Source of the DNA: Phycisphaerae bacterium
Lineage (GTDB): Bacteria; Planctomycetota; Phycisphaerae; Phycisphaerales; UBA1924
Assembly (NCBI GenBank): GCA_016793805.1
Contig: JAEUIZ010000029.1
Location: forward strand, 62,001 to 126,000
Direction: 5' to 3'
Length of the DNA stretch: 64,000 bases
A program made the position numbers and the translations under genes. Shown in pieces: positions 27,407 to 36,524 of this stretch; position 1 is the stretch's first letter; each line of letters begins with the position of its first letter. The notes below the pieces were generated by a model. It was given only the letters and a program-made list of their open reading frames with translations. It was not told where the DNA came from and searched no databases.

Positions 27407-28732
27407 ATGCCGCTCCGAACACTCTACGTCGATCTGAACTCCTTCTTCGCGAGCGTCGAGCAGCAACTCAACCCGGCGCTGCGCGGCAAGCCGGTCGCGG
27501 TGGTCCCGATGATCACCGACACCACCTCCGTGATCGCGGCGTCGTATCCCGCGAAGCGGTTCGGCATCAAGACCGGGACGCGCGTCGGTGACGCGAGGCG
27601 GATGTGCCCCGGCCTCATCCTCGTCTGCGGGGGACACGGCAAGTACATCGAGTTCCATCATCGAGTCGTCGAGGCCGCCGCGACCGTGCTGCCCGTGCAG
27701 TCGGTCCACTCCATCGACGAGTTCTCGTGCCGGTTGCTCGGCGTCGAGCGTGAGCCGGCGCGTGCGGCGGCCCTGGCGAGGGAGATGAAGCGTGCCATCG
27801 CTTCGCGAGTGGGCGAGTGCCTCACCTGTTCCATCGGCATCGCGGGCAACCGCCTCCTCGCCAAGATGGCCAGCGACATGCAGAAGCCCGACGGGCTGGT
27901 GGTGCTCGAGGGCGACGGGCCGCCCTCTGCCCTTCGCGGGCTGACGCTCCGCGACATCTCGGGAGTGGGCCCGAAGATGGAGCGTCGCCTCAATCGGGCC
28001 GGGGTGTACACGATGGAGCACCTCCTCTCGCTCGACGAGGGCCGGATGCGTGAGGCGTGGGGCTCGGTCGTGGGGGCGTGGTACTGGCGAGCGCTGCGAG
28101 GCGAGGAAGTGGGCGAGCGTGCGACGGTGCGCCGCTCGATCGGGCATCAGCACGTGCTCTCGCCCGAACGACGGACACCGGAGCGGGCCAGGGCCGTGCT
28201 CGTGCGATTGCTCGACAAGGCGGCGGCGCGCGCGCGGCACGTCGGGTGCTGGGCACGCCGGCTCACGGTCTCGATCCGTTACACGCGGGACAAGCCGGAC
28301 GGCGCGACGGCCCGCGAGGGGTGGCGGGCCTCGGACTGGTCCGCGTCGGCCACGTTTCCCGAATGCCACGATACGACGACGCTCGTGCAGGAAATGGCCC
28401 GGCTGTGGGAGGCTCGGCCCCAAGGCGGCACGATCCTCATGGTCGGCGTCACGCTCAGCGACCTCAGCAACGGGTTGGGATCGACGCGGCCCCTCTTCGA
28501 CGATGCCCAGCGGCGAGAGCGACTCGCCCGCGCGGTGGACCGGATCAATGAAGTGGCGGGGAGGGCCGCGATCTACCCGGCCTCGATGCACGAGGCCCGC
28601 ACCAGCGCGCCCGCTCGCATCGCGTTCTCCAACATCCCGGATCTTGACATGCCGCACGTCAAGGAGTCGGCGGCGCGAGACGACGCGCGGGCGCGAGATC
28701 GGAACGGGGGCGGGAACGGGGGGGCGCGATAG
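27407..28732 (+). CDS. dinB: Y-family translesion DNA polymerase (DinB/Pol IV-like)
   Basis: Error-prone polymerase that copies past damaged template bases. The 441-aa protein has the Y-family catalytic motifs: LYVDLNSFFASVEQQ (first metal Asp) and SVHSIDEFSC (second metal Asp-Glu), plus SYPAKRFGIKTG in the fingers, SIGIAGNRLLAKMASDMQKP, and ISGVGPKMERRLNRAG (helix-hairpin-helix). The little-finger region is diverged, and the tail (after about residue 415) is Asp/Arg/Gly-rich. A canonical clamp-binding motif at the very C-terminus is not evident. It sits alone between two protease genes. The specific subgroup (Pol IV versus another DinB-like class) is not settled. Confidence 0.9.
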   Translation: MPLRTLYVDLNSFFASVEQQLNPALRGKPVAVVPMITDTTSVIAASYPAKRFGIKTGTRVGDARRMCPGLILVCGGHGKYIEFHHRVVEAAATVLPVQSVHSIDEFSCRLLGVEREPARAAALAREMKRAIASRVGECLTCSIGIAGNRLLAKMASDMQKPDGLVVLEGDGPPSALRGLTLRDISGVGPKMERRLNRAGVYTMEHLLSLDEGRMREAWGSVVGAWYWRALRGEEVGERATVRRSIGHQHVLSPERRTPERARAVLVRLLDKAAARARHVGCWARRLTVSIRYTRDKPDGATAREGWRASDWSASATFPECHDTTTLVQEMARLWEARPQGGTILMVGVTLSDLSNGLGSTRPLFDDAQRRERLARAVDRINEVAGRAAIYPASMHEARTSAPARIAFSNIPDLDMPHVKESAARDDARARDRNGGGNGGAR

Positions 28733-28757
28733 GGCGAGCGAGCGGCGCCGCTGGGCG

Positions 28758-29279
28758 TTACTCGTCAACGGTCGTGGGCCCGCCGAGGGCGCCGCTGAGG
28801 TCTTTGAGGTACGCCACGAGCGCGGCGCGATGTCCGATGACGAACTTGGCGACGAGGCGGAACGGCGGCAGTTTCACGAAGCCGCGCTCGGTGACGCGGA
28901 TGCGTGCGCCCTGGCCCTCGGGCGAGAACTCGATGGTCCACGTGCCGCCGAAGGGCTGGCCCTTGTCGTCGATGCGGATCTCGATCGAGGCATCGGGCGT
29001 CTCGCGGACCATGTGCAGGCGCAGCGGGCCGCCCTTGGCGTGCTCGGTCCATCGCGTGGGGGCATCAGCGGGGCCTTCGGCGATCTCGACCTTGGAAACC
29101 GAGGGCCGCCACGACGGGAGCCGCGCGAAGTCGCGGACGTGCCGATACGCGTCCGCGGGCGAGCGCGGCACAACGACCGAGCCCGTGGCGACATGGTCGC
29201 GCGGCAGGAGGGCCCCGCCCATGCAGGCGACGCCGATGATGGTCGCGAGCAGGCCGCCGATGAACCAAACGATGGACAT
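28758..29279 (-). CDS. Membrane-anchored SRPBCC (START-like) protein
   Basis: The 173-aa protein has an N-terminal membrane helix (MSIVWFIGGLLATIIGVACM) followed by a polyketide-cyclase/START-like domain: VVVPRSPADAYRHVRDFARLPSWRPSVSKVEI, then GGTWTIEFSPEGQGARIRVTERGFV, ending in YLKDLSGALGG. Such domains bind hydrophobic ligands, but the ligand here is unknown. The ATG at 29279 is preferred over one 27 nt upstream because AAAGGAG sits 4 nt before it. It is downstream of ispD and the ABM-like gene on the same strand. Confidence 0.8.
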   Translation of the reverse strand: MSIVWFIGGLLATIIGVACMGGALLPRDHVATGSVVVPRSPADAYRHVRDFARLPSWRPSVSKVEIAEGPADAPTRWTEHAKGGPLRLHMVRETPDASIEIRIDDKGQPFGGTWTIEFSPEGQGARIRVTERGFVKLPPFRLVAKFVIGHRAALVAYLKDLSGALGGPTTVDE

Positions 29280-29370
29280 GCGGCTCCTTTCAAGTTCAAC
29301 TGACAAGCGTCACGAAGGTCGCCGAACTGCGGGGTTCTGGTTCTTGGACGGGGCCCGGCCCGGCGTCGTT

Positions 29371-29685
29371 TCAGATCGCGTCGAATGTCGGGAACGGCTC
29401 GGCCACGTCCGCGATCGCCGTCAGTGGGACGTAGTCCGAGCACGCCTCGAACCTCTGCCACAGGGCGAGCACCTCCGGCGTGCGGTGGGCCCGGTCGATC
29501 GCCCCGTCGCTCACCCATTCGGAAACCGAGAGCACGATGCCTTCGCTTGATCGGCAGTTGATGGCGGGGCGGTCGGTTGCCAGACCAAGACGGCGCAGCA
29601 GCGGGAGGCGATCGGCGATGACGGCGAGGAGGGCCGCCTCCATGCCGGGCTTGGGACGGAACGCGGCAATGCTGACTCGGCCCAT
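29371..29685 (-). CDS. Small ABM-like dimeric alpha/beta-barrel protein
   Basis: The 104-aa protein begins MGRVSIAAFRPKPGMEAALLAVIADRLPLLRRLGL and contains VLSVSEWVSDGAIDRAHRTPEVLALWQRFE, the pattern of antibiotic-biosynthesis-monooxygenase-like (dimeric ferredoxin-like) proteins. No catalytic residues can be assigned. It starts 33 nt after ispD ends and is probably in the same transcript. Function unknown. Confidence 0.65.
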   Translation of the reverse strand: MGRVSIAAFRPKPGMEAALLAVIADRLPLLRRLGLATDRPAINCRSSEGIVLSVSEWVSDGAIDRAHRTPEVLALWQRFEACSDYVPLTAIADVAEPFPTFDAI

Positions 29686-29718
29686 GGCGGTGCTCCCGAA
29701 TGGGGTGGTGGGGCAGGC

Positions 29719-30519
29719 TCAGAATCGCTTGTGCGTGGCGCGGCCTTCTGGCCCGTGGAAGCCCAGGATGCTTCGGGCCAGCGACAGGTCTAGCGGGCGG
29801 GTGATCTTGAGGTTGCGCGGATCCCCCTCGACGACGACGACGGGCTCGCCGAGCCGTTCGACGAGTTGGGCGTCGTCCGTCGAAGCGAGGTCGGGCTGTG
29901 CGTACGCGCGGCGGAGGAGTTGGGCGTGGAAGACCTGTGGCGTTTGAACCGCGACCAGCCGCGTGCGCTCGATCGTGGACTCGACCCGGCGGAGCCGCGT
30001 GTTGGGCTTGCCCGCGACGCCCAGGATGCGGTCGAGCGGATCGACCTCAGCGTCCACGACCTCCTCGTCGGCGACGCGCTTGAGCGTGTCGGTGGCGTCG
30101 ATGGCGGGGACCACGGCGGGGTGCTTGCGGGCGGCTTCGAAGAGGCGGTCGATGAGTTCCATCGGCGCACATGGCCTGGCCGCGTCGTGGATGGCGACGT
30201 GCGTCGCGTCCTCGGGCACCTGGGCAAGGGCGTTCGCGACGGTCTCGTAGCGGTGCGTCTTGCCACCCACGCAGAGTTTCACGCCCAGCAGCCCGAGTTT
30301 GTCCGCGTGGCGGTTCTTGAACTCCGCCGCGGCGACGGGATCCGCCGGTCCTGCCACAATGATCGTCCGCACGTCGTCGCGATTAGTGAAGAGTTCGACG
30401 GTGCGATGCAGCACCGGTCGGCCTCCCAGGTCCTCGTCGAGTTTGGAGCGGGGCGCTTCCAGAGAGGTGGCGTAACGCGAGGAAGTGCCGGCTGCGGGGA
30501 TGATGACGGCGAGATTCAT
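29719..30519 (-). CDS. ispD: 2-C-methyl-D-erythritol 4-phosphate cytidylyltransferase (IspD-like)
   Basis: Enzyme of the MEP isoprenoid pathway that couples methylerythritol phosphate to CTP. The 266-aa protein has the nucleotidyltransferase signature VIIPAAGTSSRY and a downstream Lys (RSKLDEDLGGRPVLHRTVE), then GGKTHRYETVANAL, VAIHDAARPC (metal-binding Asp) and VAVQTPQVFHAQLLRRAY. The insertion in the first loop (ATSLEAP) and the Tyr after Arg are unusual, but the overall order fits IspD. TAGGCT on the minus strand lies 8 nt before the ATG with no Shine-Dalgarno sequence. It would feed the lipid-carrier pathway represented by uppS. Confidence 0.88.
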   Translation of the reverse strand: MNLAVIIPAAGTSSRYATSLEAPRSKLDEDLGGRPVLHRTVELFTNRDDVRTIIVAGPADPVAAAEFKNRHADKLGLLGVKLCVGGKTHRYETVANALAQVPEDATHVAIHDAARPCAPMELIDRLFEAARKHPAVVPAIDATDTLKRVADEEVVDAEVDPLDRILGVAGKPNTRLRRVESTIERTRLVAVQTPQVFHAQLLRRAYAQPDLASTDDAQLVERLGEPVVVVEGDPRNLKITRPLDLSLARSILGFHGPEGRATHKRF

Positions 30520-30527
30520 GCCGGGTG

Positions 30528-30533
30528 AGCCTA
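30528..30533 (-). promoter_or_regulatory. -10-like TAGGCT before ispD
   Basis: On the minus strand TAGGCT ends 8 nt before the ispD ATG; a leaderless transcript of ispD, the ABM-like gene and the SRPBCC gene is predicted. Confidence 0.4.
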
Positions 30534-30646
30534 GGCGGGTCGCTCCGTCGGCTCGCCGCTCGCATGACGGGGTGGGGAAGAGCGAAAGTGTGCCTCCGTT
30601 GGGGCGCGGTGTCGCGTTATGGAGGGCGGAGTCTGGACAGGCGTGG

Positions 30647-30652
30647 TAGGCT
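30647..30652 (+). promoter_or_regulatory. -10-like TAGGCT before metalloprotease 3
   Basis: TAGGCT lies 18 nt before the ATG at 30671; GGAGGG sits between, so a leader of about 11 nt with a ribosome binding site is predicted. Confidence 0.35.
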
Positions 30653-30670
30653 GGGCTACGGAGGGACGCG

Positions 30671-33388
30671 ATGCAGGGCATGACACGAGCGGGACGGGTT
30701 GCAGGGATCGCTGGAGCGGCGGTGGGGTTGCTCGCGCCGACCGCGAGCGGGCAAGGGGTGTCCGCCTCGCAGGACCGCGCGCTGACCGCGCTGCGAGAGG
30801 TCGCCCCCGGCGTGCGCGTGGGGATGGCTCAGGGCCGAGTGCTGCAGCTGTATGGCGCGCCGATGGGATGGGGCGGCAACGCCTATGCGTCCGCCGGTGA
30901 TTGGCTTCGTGACCACGGGGCAGCGCTCGCGGCTGATGGCAGCGAGTTCGTGCTCGCCTGGCACGCGACCTTTGAGGACGGGAAGTTCACGGTCTTCTGT
31001 TTCCAGCAGTCGATCGCGGGTGTGCCGGTGGAGCACGGGATCGTCAAGGTGTTGGTGCCCAACCTGCCCGGCAGCCCGGTGGTGTACGCGGCGGGAACCG
31101 TCGCGCGTGCGCCCGCGGGCGGCTTCGCGCGGGCGGAGATCGACGGCGCGACGGCGGTCGCGCTCGTGCGAGCCACCGACGCGCCGCCCGCGTTGACGGA
31201 ATGGGAACGGCCGACGCTCGTGGTGTATCAGGGGACGGGCGACTGGCGCGAGCCGGCGCTGGCGTGGAAGGTCACGGGCGAGTCGCCGAAGTTGGAGGAT
31301 GCGCTTCGGCGGACGTATTTCGTGAGTGCTGCGACGGGCGAGGTGCTCGGCGAGCGCAACGAGGTGGCGCACACGGCGGTCGGCGGGACGGCCAGCGGGA
31401 TGGGCAGCCCGGGGCTTCGGCCGGATATCTCGGTGAACCCGCCGGCGATGCTGGCGATGCCCGAGATCCGCGTGGGGATCGTCAGCGGGACCAACGGCTT
31501 CGCGGACCGAGCCGGCGCCTTCACGCTGGCGAACCCGGGGACAATCCCGGTCACGGTGCAATCCGGCGTGGGGACGGCGTCGGGATTCGGCGGGAGGTGG
31601 GTCAACGTGGTGCCGACGGGCGCGTCGGGGATCACGGCCTCGGCGTCGAACGTGACCCCGCCCGGGCCCGCGAGCCTGGTGTTCAACCCGACTCCCACGG
31701 CGCTGCTGACGGCCCAGGTCAACGCGTTCGTCCACACGACGCTGGCGCACAACTACTTCCGCGACCGATCGGGGACGTACAACAACATCGACGTGGTGCT
31801 GCGGGCCAACACGGGCGTCTCGGGGAGTTGCAACGCCTACTGGAACGGGTCGTCGATCAACTTCTTCAACGCCGGCAACGGGTGCCCGAACACGGCGTAC
31901 AGCACGGTCGTCGCGCACGAGTACGGGCACTTCATCGTGGACAACCTCGGCGGGGGCGCGGGCCTCCCGCAGAACGCCTTTGGAGAGGGGTTCTCGGACA
32001 CGATCGCGATGCTGCTCTACGACACGCCGGTGGTGGGGCACGACTTCCTTGCGGTGGGGCAGAACCTGCGTGAGCCGCTGGCGGCGAACAAGCAATACCC
32101 CTGCACCAGCGCCATCCATACCTGTGGGATGGTGCTCGGCGGGGTGTGGTACCGGATCCGCCAGAACTTCGGCACGTTCTACGGCTCGGCGAACGGGCTG
32201 ACGCGGGCGAGGCAGTTGCACGTCTCGTGGGCGCTCATCACCACGGGCGGGCCGGATGCGGCAAACTCGGCCGGGCCGTCGACCGCGGTCGAGGTCCTGA
32301 CGATCAATGACGACGACGGGAACCTCGCCAACGGCACGCCGGACCAGTCGCGTATCTGCGCGGCGTTCGCGGCGCACGGGATCGCGTGCGGCGGGACAGG
32401 AGGCGGCGGGCCGCCCAACGACACCTGCGCTACGGCGAGCGCGATCACCAACGGATCGACCCCGTTCGACACGCGCAACGCCGCGACCAACGGGCTGCCG
32501 GAGTGCGGGCAGGGCGACGCGCAGATCTACAAGGACCTGTGGTACGTCTACACGGCGCCGTGCAGCGGGACGGCCACGATCGACACATGCGACTCGGACT
32601 TTGACACGAAGATCGCCGTCTATGGGTCGGCGTGCCCCACGGCGGTGGGAGCCGCGATCGCTTGCAACGACGATTCGTGCGGGACGCGCTCGCGGCTCTC
32701 GTGGCCGGTCGTCGCGGGGCAGCCGTATCGAATCCGCGTCGGGGGCTACTCGAACCAGAGCGGCACGGGGAGCATCCGGCTCTCGTGCGCGCCGGGGAGC
32801 AACGCGTGCGCCTCGCGGGCGCCGATCACGAACGGCACGACGGCCTTCAGCACCATTGGCGCCACCACCGACGGGCCGATGGAGTCCCTCTGCGGGTTCG
32901 GGTTCGGCGATCTGCAGGTCAACCAGGACATCTGGTTCTCGTACACCGCCTCGTGCACGGGCCTGGCGACCGTGGACCTCTGCGGGAGCACGTTCGACAC
33001 CAAGGTCGCGGTCTATCTGGGAGGCTGCCCCACGACGAGCAGCACGGCCATCGCCTGCAACGACGACGCCTGCGGGCCCGTCGGCGCGGCGTGGCAGTCG
33101 CGCGTGACCTGGGCCTCGCGCGCGGGGCAGAACTACACGCTCCGCGTCGGCGGGTTCCGCTCGGCCTCGGGCACGGGCTCGATCACGCTCGGGTGCGTCC
33201 CGTGCTATGCCAACTGCGACGGGAGCACGACTGTGCCGGTGCTGAACATGAACGACTTCGTGTGCTTCATGAACGAGTACGCGACGAACGGGACGTACGC
33301 GAACTGCGACGGGAGCACGACGCCGCCGGTGCTGAACATCTTTGACTTCGTGTGCTTCCGCGATCGGTTCGCGGCGGGGTGCCAGTGA
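30671..33388 (+). CDS. Secreted M36-like metalloprotease 3 with PPC domains and GC-type dockerin tail
   Basis: Third paralogue, 905 aa. A signal peptide spans roughly residues 1-28 (ending TASGQ). FTP-like propeptide (FCFQQSIAGVPVEHGIVKVL), then the metalloprotease core with HEYGH at 416-420 and GEGFSD as the zinc-Glu motif. Unlike copies 1 and 2, the region after the core consists of two pre-peptidase C-terminal (PPC)-like domains, roughly residues 583-710 and 711-843, both opening with an Asn-x-Cys-Ala segment and containing CNDD calcium-type loops. Residues 845-905 are the two dockerin-like repeats. GGAGGG precedes the ATG. The PPC domains may help in secretion or substrate binding. It converges with a minus-strand membrane gene. 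Confidence 0.88.
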   Translation: MQGMTRAGRVAGIAGAAVGLLAPTASGQGVSASQDRALTALREVAPGVRVGMAQGRVLQLYGAPMGWGGNAYASAGDWLRDHGAALAADGSEFVLAWHATFEDGKFTVFCFQQSIAGVPVEHGIVKVLVPNLPGSPVVYAAGTVARAPAGGFARAEIDGATAVALVRATDAPPALTEWERPTLVVYQGTGDWREPALAWKVTGESPKLEDALRRTYFVSAATGEVLGERNEVAHTAVGGTASGMGSPGLRPDISVNPPAMLAMPEIRVGIVSGTNGFADRAGAFTLANPGTIPVTVQSGVGTASGFGGRWVNVVPTGASGITASASNVTPPGPASLVFNPTPTALLTAQVNAFVHTTLAHNYFRDRSGTYNNIDVVLRANTGVSGSCNAYWNGSSINFFNAGNGCPNTAYSTVVAHEYGHFIVDNLGGGAGLPQNAFGEGFSDTIAMLLYDTPVVGHDFLAVGQNLREPLAANKQYPCTSAIHTCGMVLGGVWYRIRQNFGTFYGSANGLTRARQLHVSWALITTGGPDAANSAGPSTAVEVLTINDDDGNLANGTPDQSRICAAFAAHGIACGGTGGGGPPNDTCATASAITNGSTPFDTRNAATNGLPECGQGDAQIYKDLWYVYTAPCSGTATIDTCDSDFDTKIAVYGSACPTAVGAAIACNDDSCGTRSRLSWPVVAGQPYRIRVGGYSNQSGTGSIRLSCAPGSNACASRAPITNGTTAFSTIGATTDGPMESLCGFGFGDLQVNQDIWFSYTASCTGLATVDLCGSTFDTKVAVYLGGCPTTSSTAIACNDDACGPVGAAWQSRVTWASRAGQNYTLRVGGFRSASGTGSITLGCVPCYANCDGSTTVPVLNMNDFVCFMNEYATNGTYANCDGSTTPPVLNIFDFVCFRDRFAAGCQ

Positions 33389-33472
33389 CAATCGACGCCG
33401 GAGCATGCTCGGCATCGCAGTTGATCGTGAGCGGCCGCCACCCGAGTAACCTCGCACAAAGAGGCATCTCTT

Positions 33473-34909
33473 TCAGTTCGCATCCGCCTTGTTCGAGGCG
33501 GTGATGGCGGCTGAGATCCGCTCCCTGGCAGCCACAACGAGGCCCCGCGTGGTCTCGGCATCTTCCCCATGCCGATGCATCAGGATCGCCTGGTATACCC
33601 CCTCCAACTTATCGTCGCGTTGAAGGTCTCGCAGGAGGCGTCCGAACTCCACGGCGTACGCGTCGAGCATCGCACTCCCGACTCGAGCGGTTTCGATGTT
33701 CTCCGCATCCGGGTGCTTCGCCATGTATCGGGCGTCGGTCGACAGCAGCAAGGAAGCGCAGAACTGGACGCGGGGATCCATGATGGGGCGGGGGTCGTCC
33801 TGTCTTGGCGCCGCGTTGCGCATGGCTCGCCAGATGGACTCGCCGTTGGCGCTCCGCCATTGGTCTGCTTCGTGGCGCCTCGCATCAACGAGCAGCCGAT
33901 ACTTGAAGAGGACGACGCGAGCAAAGTCACTCTGCGAGAGTTGGTGCATGGCGTTGGCCACACGTTCGAAGCGCTCCACGTCCACGCCGGGCCAACTCGT
34001 CGGGGCAAGCGGGCTGCCGACGAGTGCTCGGCCGTAGTGCTCGACCATGGTGAAGGCGATGGAGTAAGACCCCAGGCACAGCTCGGGATAGAGCGAGAGC
34101 ACTTCGTCGACGGCAGCGACTTGGCTCGCAGCGGCGAAGGACGCGACGATACGTTCGAGGGCCTCGGCGAATCCCGCTGACGCACGGAAGCCGTCCTTGC
34201 CCGCATGAGCCCGCAGCAGGCCGAGCACGGTGTCTCGTTGCTGCGGGGTGAACCCGTCCTTGACGTCAAGCGTCAGCGCCAGGTTCAGCAGTTGCAGAAA
34301 GGCGACACTGGTCTCGTAGTTTCCCTTGAGTTTGGCATCGACGATGCCGCCGAGGCGGGTCGCCGCGAGATCATCGACGTTCGCCGCGACCGTTGACGGG
34401 ATCCACACTTCCGTCGCCTTCTCCCTTAGGTCCTTGGCAACAGCGTCGATCCGCCTGGTCGTCTCGCTCTCGTGCCGGTCGAGTCGCTCGTTGACCATGT
34501 TTTTGGCGACGTAGCCGAGGAAACCGATGATGCCCGTGAGCGCGAAGGCGGCGACGCCGAGGAAGATCGAGTTGCGGTTGGCCCACCGCTGCTCGCGCTC
34601 GAGCACCTCCTGCTCGACGTGCCAGGCGATGCTCGCCACCAGGGCGCGTCTCCCGTTCTCCGACGCCATGTTCTCTCGGAGTGCGGCCAGCGACGATTCG
34701 TCCAGGCTTCGCCCCAGCGCATACGCCTCCTTGAACCGCTCGAGGTCGTGCGCCGCGTCCAGCAGCGACCCCTGCGTCGTGCCCGACGGTGGCGGCATCT
34801 TGATCTCGATCTCGGACGCCGGATTCGCCGCCCCGGCTCGTCGACGAATGGACGAGACGAGGGAGTCAATCAGAAGCAGACTGGTCTCGGCATCGCGGTG
34901 CTTGAACAT
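33473..34909 (-). CDS. Membrane protein of unknown function (478 aa)
   Basis: I do not recognise this family. The N-terminal 110 residues are soluble and charged, ending WHVEQEVLEREQRWANRNS. One clear membrane helix follows (IFLGVAAFALTGIIGFLGYV, about residues 114-133), then a coiled-coil-like stretch (MVNERLDRHESETTRRIDAV). The remaining 330 residues are mostly helical, with no repeats or catalytic motif that I can name. Its codon use looks less GC-extreme than that of its neighbours. GGAG lies upstream of the ATG. It is flanked by convergent protease 3 and by pgi, with no functional link. Confidence 0.7.
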   Translation of the reverse strand: MFKHRDAETSLLLIDSLVSSIRRRAGAANPASEIEIKMPPPSGTTQGSLLDAAHDLERFKEAYALGRSLDESSLAALRENMASENGRRALVASIAWHVEQEVLEREQRWANRNSIFLGVAAFALTGIIGFLGYVAKNMVNERLDRHESETTRRIDAVAKDLREKATEVWIPSTVAANVDDLAATRLGGIVDAKLKGNYETSVAFLQLLNLALTLDVKDGFTPQQRDTVLGLLRAHAGKDGFRASAGFAEALERIVASFAAASQVAAVDEVLSLYPELCLGSYSIAFTMVEHYGRALVGSPLAPTSWPGVDVERFERVANAMHQLSQSDFARVVLFKYRLLVDARRHEADQWRSANGESIWRAMRNAAPRQDDPRPIMDPRVQFCASLLLSTDARYMAKHPDAENIETARVGSAMLDAYAVEFGRLLRDLQRDDKLEGVYQAILMHRHGEDAETTRGLVVAARERISAAITASNKADAN

Positions 34910-35006
34910 GGGAAGATCTCCGAGTGTTCTTCCATAGAAGAGCAGGAAGATCCCTCGGAGGCCGGAGAATCTCAGATGAAGAACGCCGCATGCCTTTGGC
35001 CGGGCC

Positions 35007-36428
35007 TCAAACCACCCACTTCGTGGTACCTAGGGTTCGTTCCACGGCTGCCTTGTGCTTCTCGTACCCCGCGCGGCCCATGAGGCCGAAGGTCGCGATC
35101 TTGCCCGTCTCGACCGCCGGCTGGTTGTAGGCGTCGATGTTGAGCATGAGGCCCGCGTAGGCCGTCACGACCTCCCAGAGGTAGATGAACTGCCCGACGT
35201 GGTGCGCGTCGATCCGCGGCCACTTGATCGTGAAGTTCGGCCGCTGGCTCTCGACCAGCGCGTACTCCGTCGCCCGCTTCTCGGCGTTGAGCAGGGCGGC
35301 CATGGACTTGCCCTCGAGGTACTTGATCGCGTCCACGCCCAGGCCCGTGGGGATCGTCAGGTCGTGGTCGCCGAACGACTCGACTTCGAGCAGACAGAAA
35401 GCCTTGTCGTTGGGGCCTTCGCGGTAGAGTTGCACCTGCGAGTGCTGGTCGGTCGTGCCCAGGGCCTTGATCGGCGTGAAGCCGGCGTACACCTTGTCCC
35501 CGCGGAGGTCCACCTCCTTGCCCAGCGACTCGGCCCACAACTGGCGGAACCAGTCGGCGAGCAGGTACAGGTTGTTCGAGTACGGCATCATGACGTGGTT
35601 GCACTTGCCCTTGCTCGTCCCGAGTTCGACGAGCAGGAAGGCGATGAGGGCCGCGGGATTGGCGAGGAGTTGCTCCTTCGAGCACAGCGAGTCCATCGCG
35701 GCGGCGCCGTCGAGCAGCGCGGCGATGTCGATGCCCGCCATCGCGGCCGAGAACAAGCCCACCGGCGAGAGCACGCTGAACCGCCCGCCCACGCCCTCGG
35801 GCACCGGCAGCGTATCAAGGCCCTCGGCGTCGCAGATCTTCCGCATCGTCCCGGCCTTGGGATCGGTGACCGCCACGACGTTGGACTTGTAGTTCGGCCC
35901 CAGGCGCCGCTTCAAGAGGTCGCGGATGACCATGAACTGGGCGGCGGTCTCGGCGGTCTCCCCGCTCTTGCTCACGACGTTGAAGAGCGTCCGCTGCAAC
36001 CCGCCGGGCGAGGCCTCGCAGAACGCCAGCACCGACTTGAAGTGCGCGGGATCGACGTTGTCAACGACGAACACGCGCGGGCCGGGGCGGAGCGAGTCGG
36101 GGAGCAGGTTGTACGTCGCGGGGTGCAGGGCGGCCTGGAGCGCGATGTTGCCCAGGGCCGAGCCCCCGATGCCCAGCACGACGAGGTTGTCAAACTTGCC
36201 TTTGCATCGCGCGGCGATCGCGGCCACGTCGCGCAGGTGGTCGCGACGCATGTCCCCGTGCGGGAGGTCACGCCACCGCTCCCAGCCCTTCCCGCGCGTC
36301 GCGGCGAGCCTGCGCGTGAGCGACGCGGCCGAGGCGGCGGCCTCGCTCGACGGATCGAGGGCGGATGGATCGAGCCCGTGGCTCCCGACGCGGTCCGAGA
36401 GACAGTTGGCGAAGTCGATGGTGAGCAT
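35007..36428 (-). CDS. pgi: Glucose-6-phosphate isomerase
   Basis: Interconverts glucose 6-phosphate and fructose 6-phosphate in the cytosol. The 473-aa protein has VVLGIGGSALGNIALQAAL, VVSKSGETAETAAQF (phosphate-binding SxSGxT), TTDQHSQVQLYREG and the C-terminal signature MLNIDAYNQPAVETGK with the catalytic Lys. The shorter length compared with proteobacterial PGI is typical of the bacterial class in this lineage. The ATG at 36428 is chosen because GATAAT lies exactly 6 nt upstream on the minus strand; an ATG 18 nt further upstream would overlap that hexamer. It is divergent from ppa. Confidence 0.95.
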   Translation of the reverse strand: MLTIDFANCLSDRVGSHGLDPSALDPSSEAAASAASLTRRLAATRGKGWERWRDLPHGDMRRDHLRDVAAIAARCKGKFDNLVVLGIGGSALGNIALQAALHPATYNLLPDSLRPGPRVFVVDNVDPAHFKSVLAFCEASPGGLQRTLFNVVSKSGETAETAAQFMVIRDLLKRRLGPNYKSNVVAVTDPKAGTMRKICDAEGLDTLPVPEGVGGRFSVLSPVGLFSAAMAGIDIAALLDGAAAMDSLCSKEQLLANPAALIAFLLVELGTSKGKCNHVMMPYSNNLYLLADWFRQLWAESLGKEVDLRGDKVYAGFTPIKALGTTDQHSQVQLYREGPNDKAFCLLEVESFGDHDLTIPTGLGVDAIKYLEGKSMAALLNAEKRATEYALVESQRPNFTIKWPRIDAHHVGQFIYLWEVVTAYAGLMLNIDAYNQPAVETGKIATFGLMGRAGYEKHKAAVERTLGTTKWVV

Positions 36429-36434
36429 GCCCGG

Positions 36435-36440
36435 ATTATC
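36435..36440 (-). promoter_or_regulatory. -10 element GATAAT before pgi
   Basis: On the minus strand GATAAT (one base from the sigma-70 consensus) ends 6 nt before the pgi ATG, with no Shine-Dalgarno sequence. Confidence 0.45.
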
Positions 36441-36513
36441 GGCCATTCCGCCGGGCGGGTCGAATCTCCCGGACGGGTTCAGTCGGGGGCGGGTTCGGCT
36501 CGCGGGCATGCCC

Positions 36514-36519
36514 TATGCT
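36514..36519 (+). promoter_or_regulatory. -10-like TATGCT before ppa
   Basis: TATGCT ends 5 nt before the ppa ATG at 36525; no Shine-Dalgarno sequence. It is the same hexamer as before the PfkB kinase and dnaX. Confidence 0.5.
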
Positions 36520-36524
36520 GGGCC

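Noticed and set aside
30656-33457. Long minus-strand frame opposite metalloprotease 3
   Set aside because: Arg-rich low-complexity translation; shadow of the plus-strand gene.
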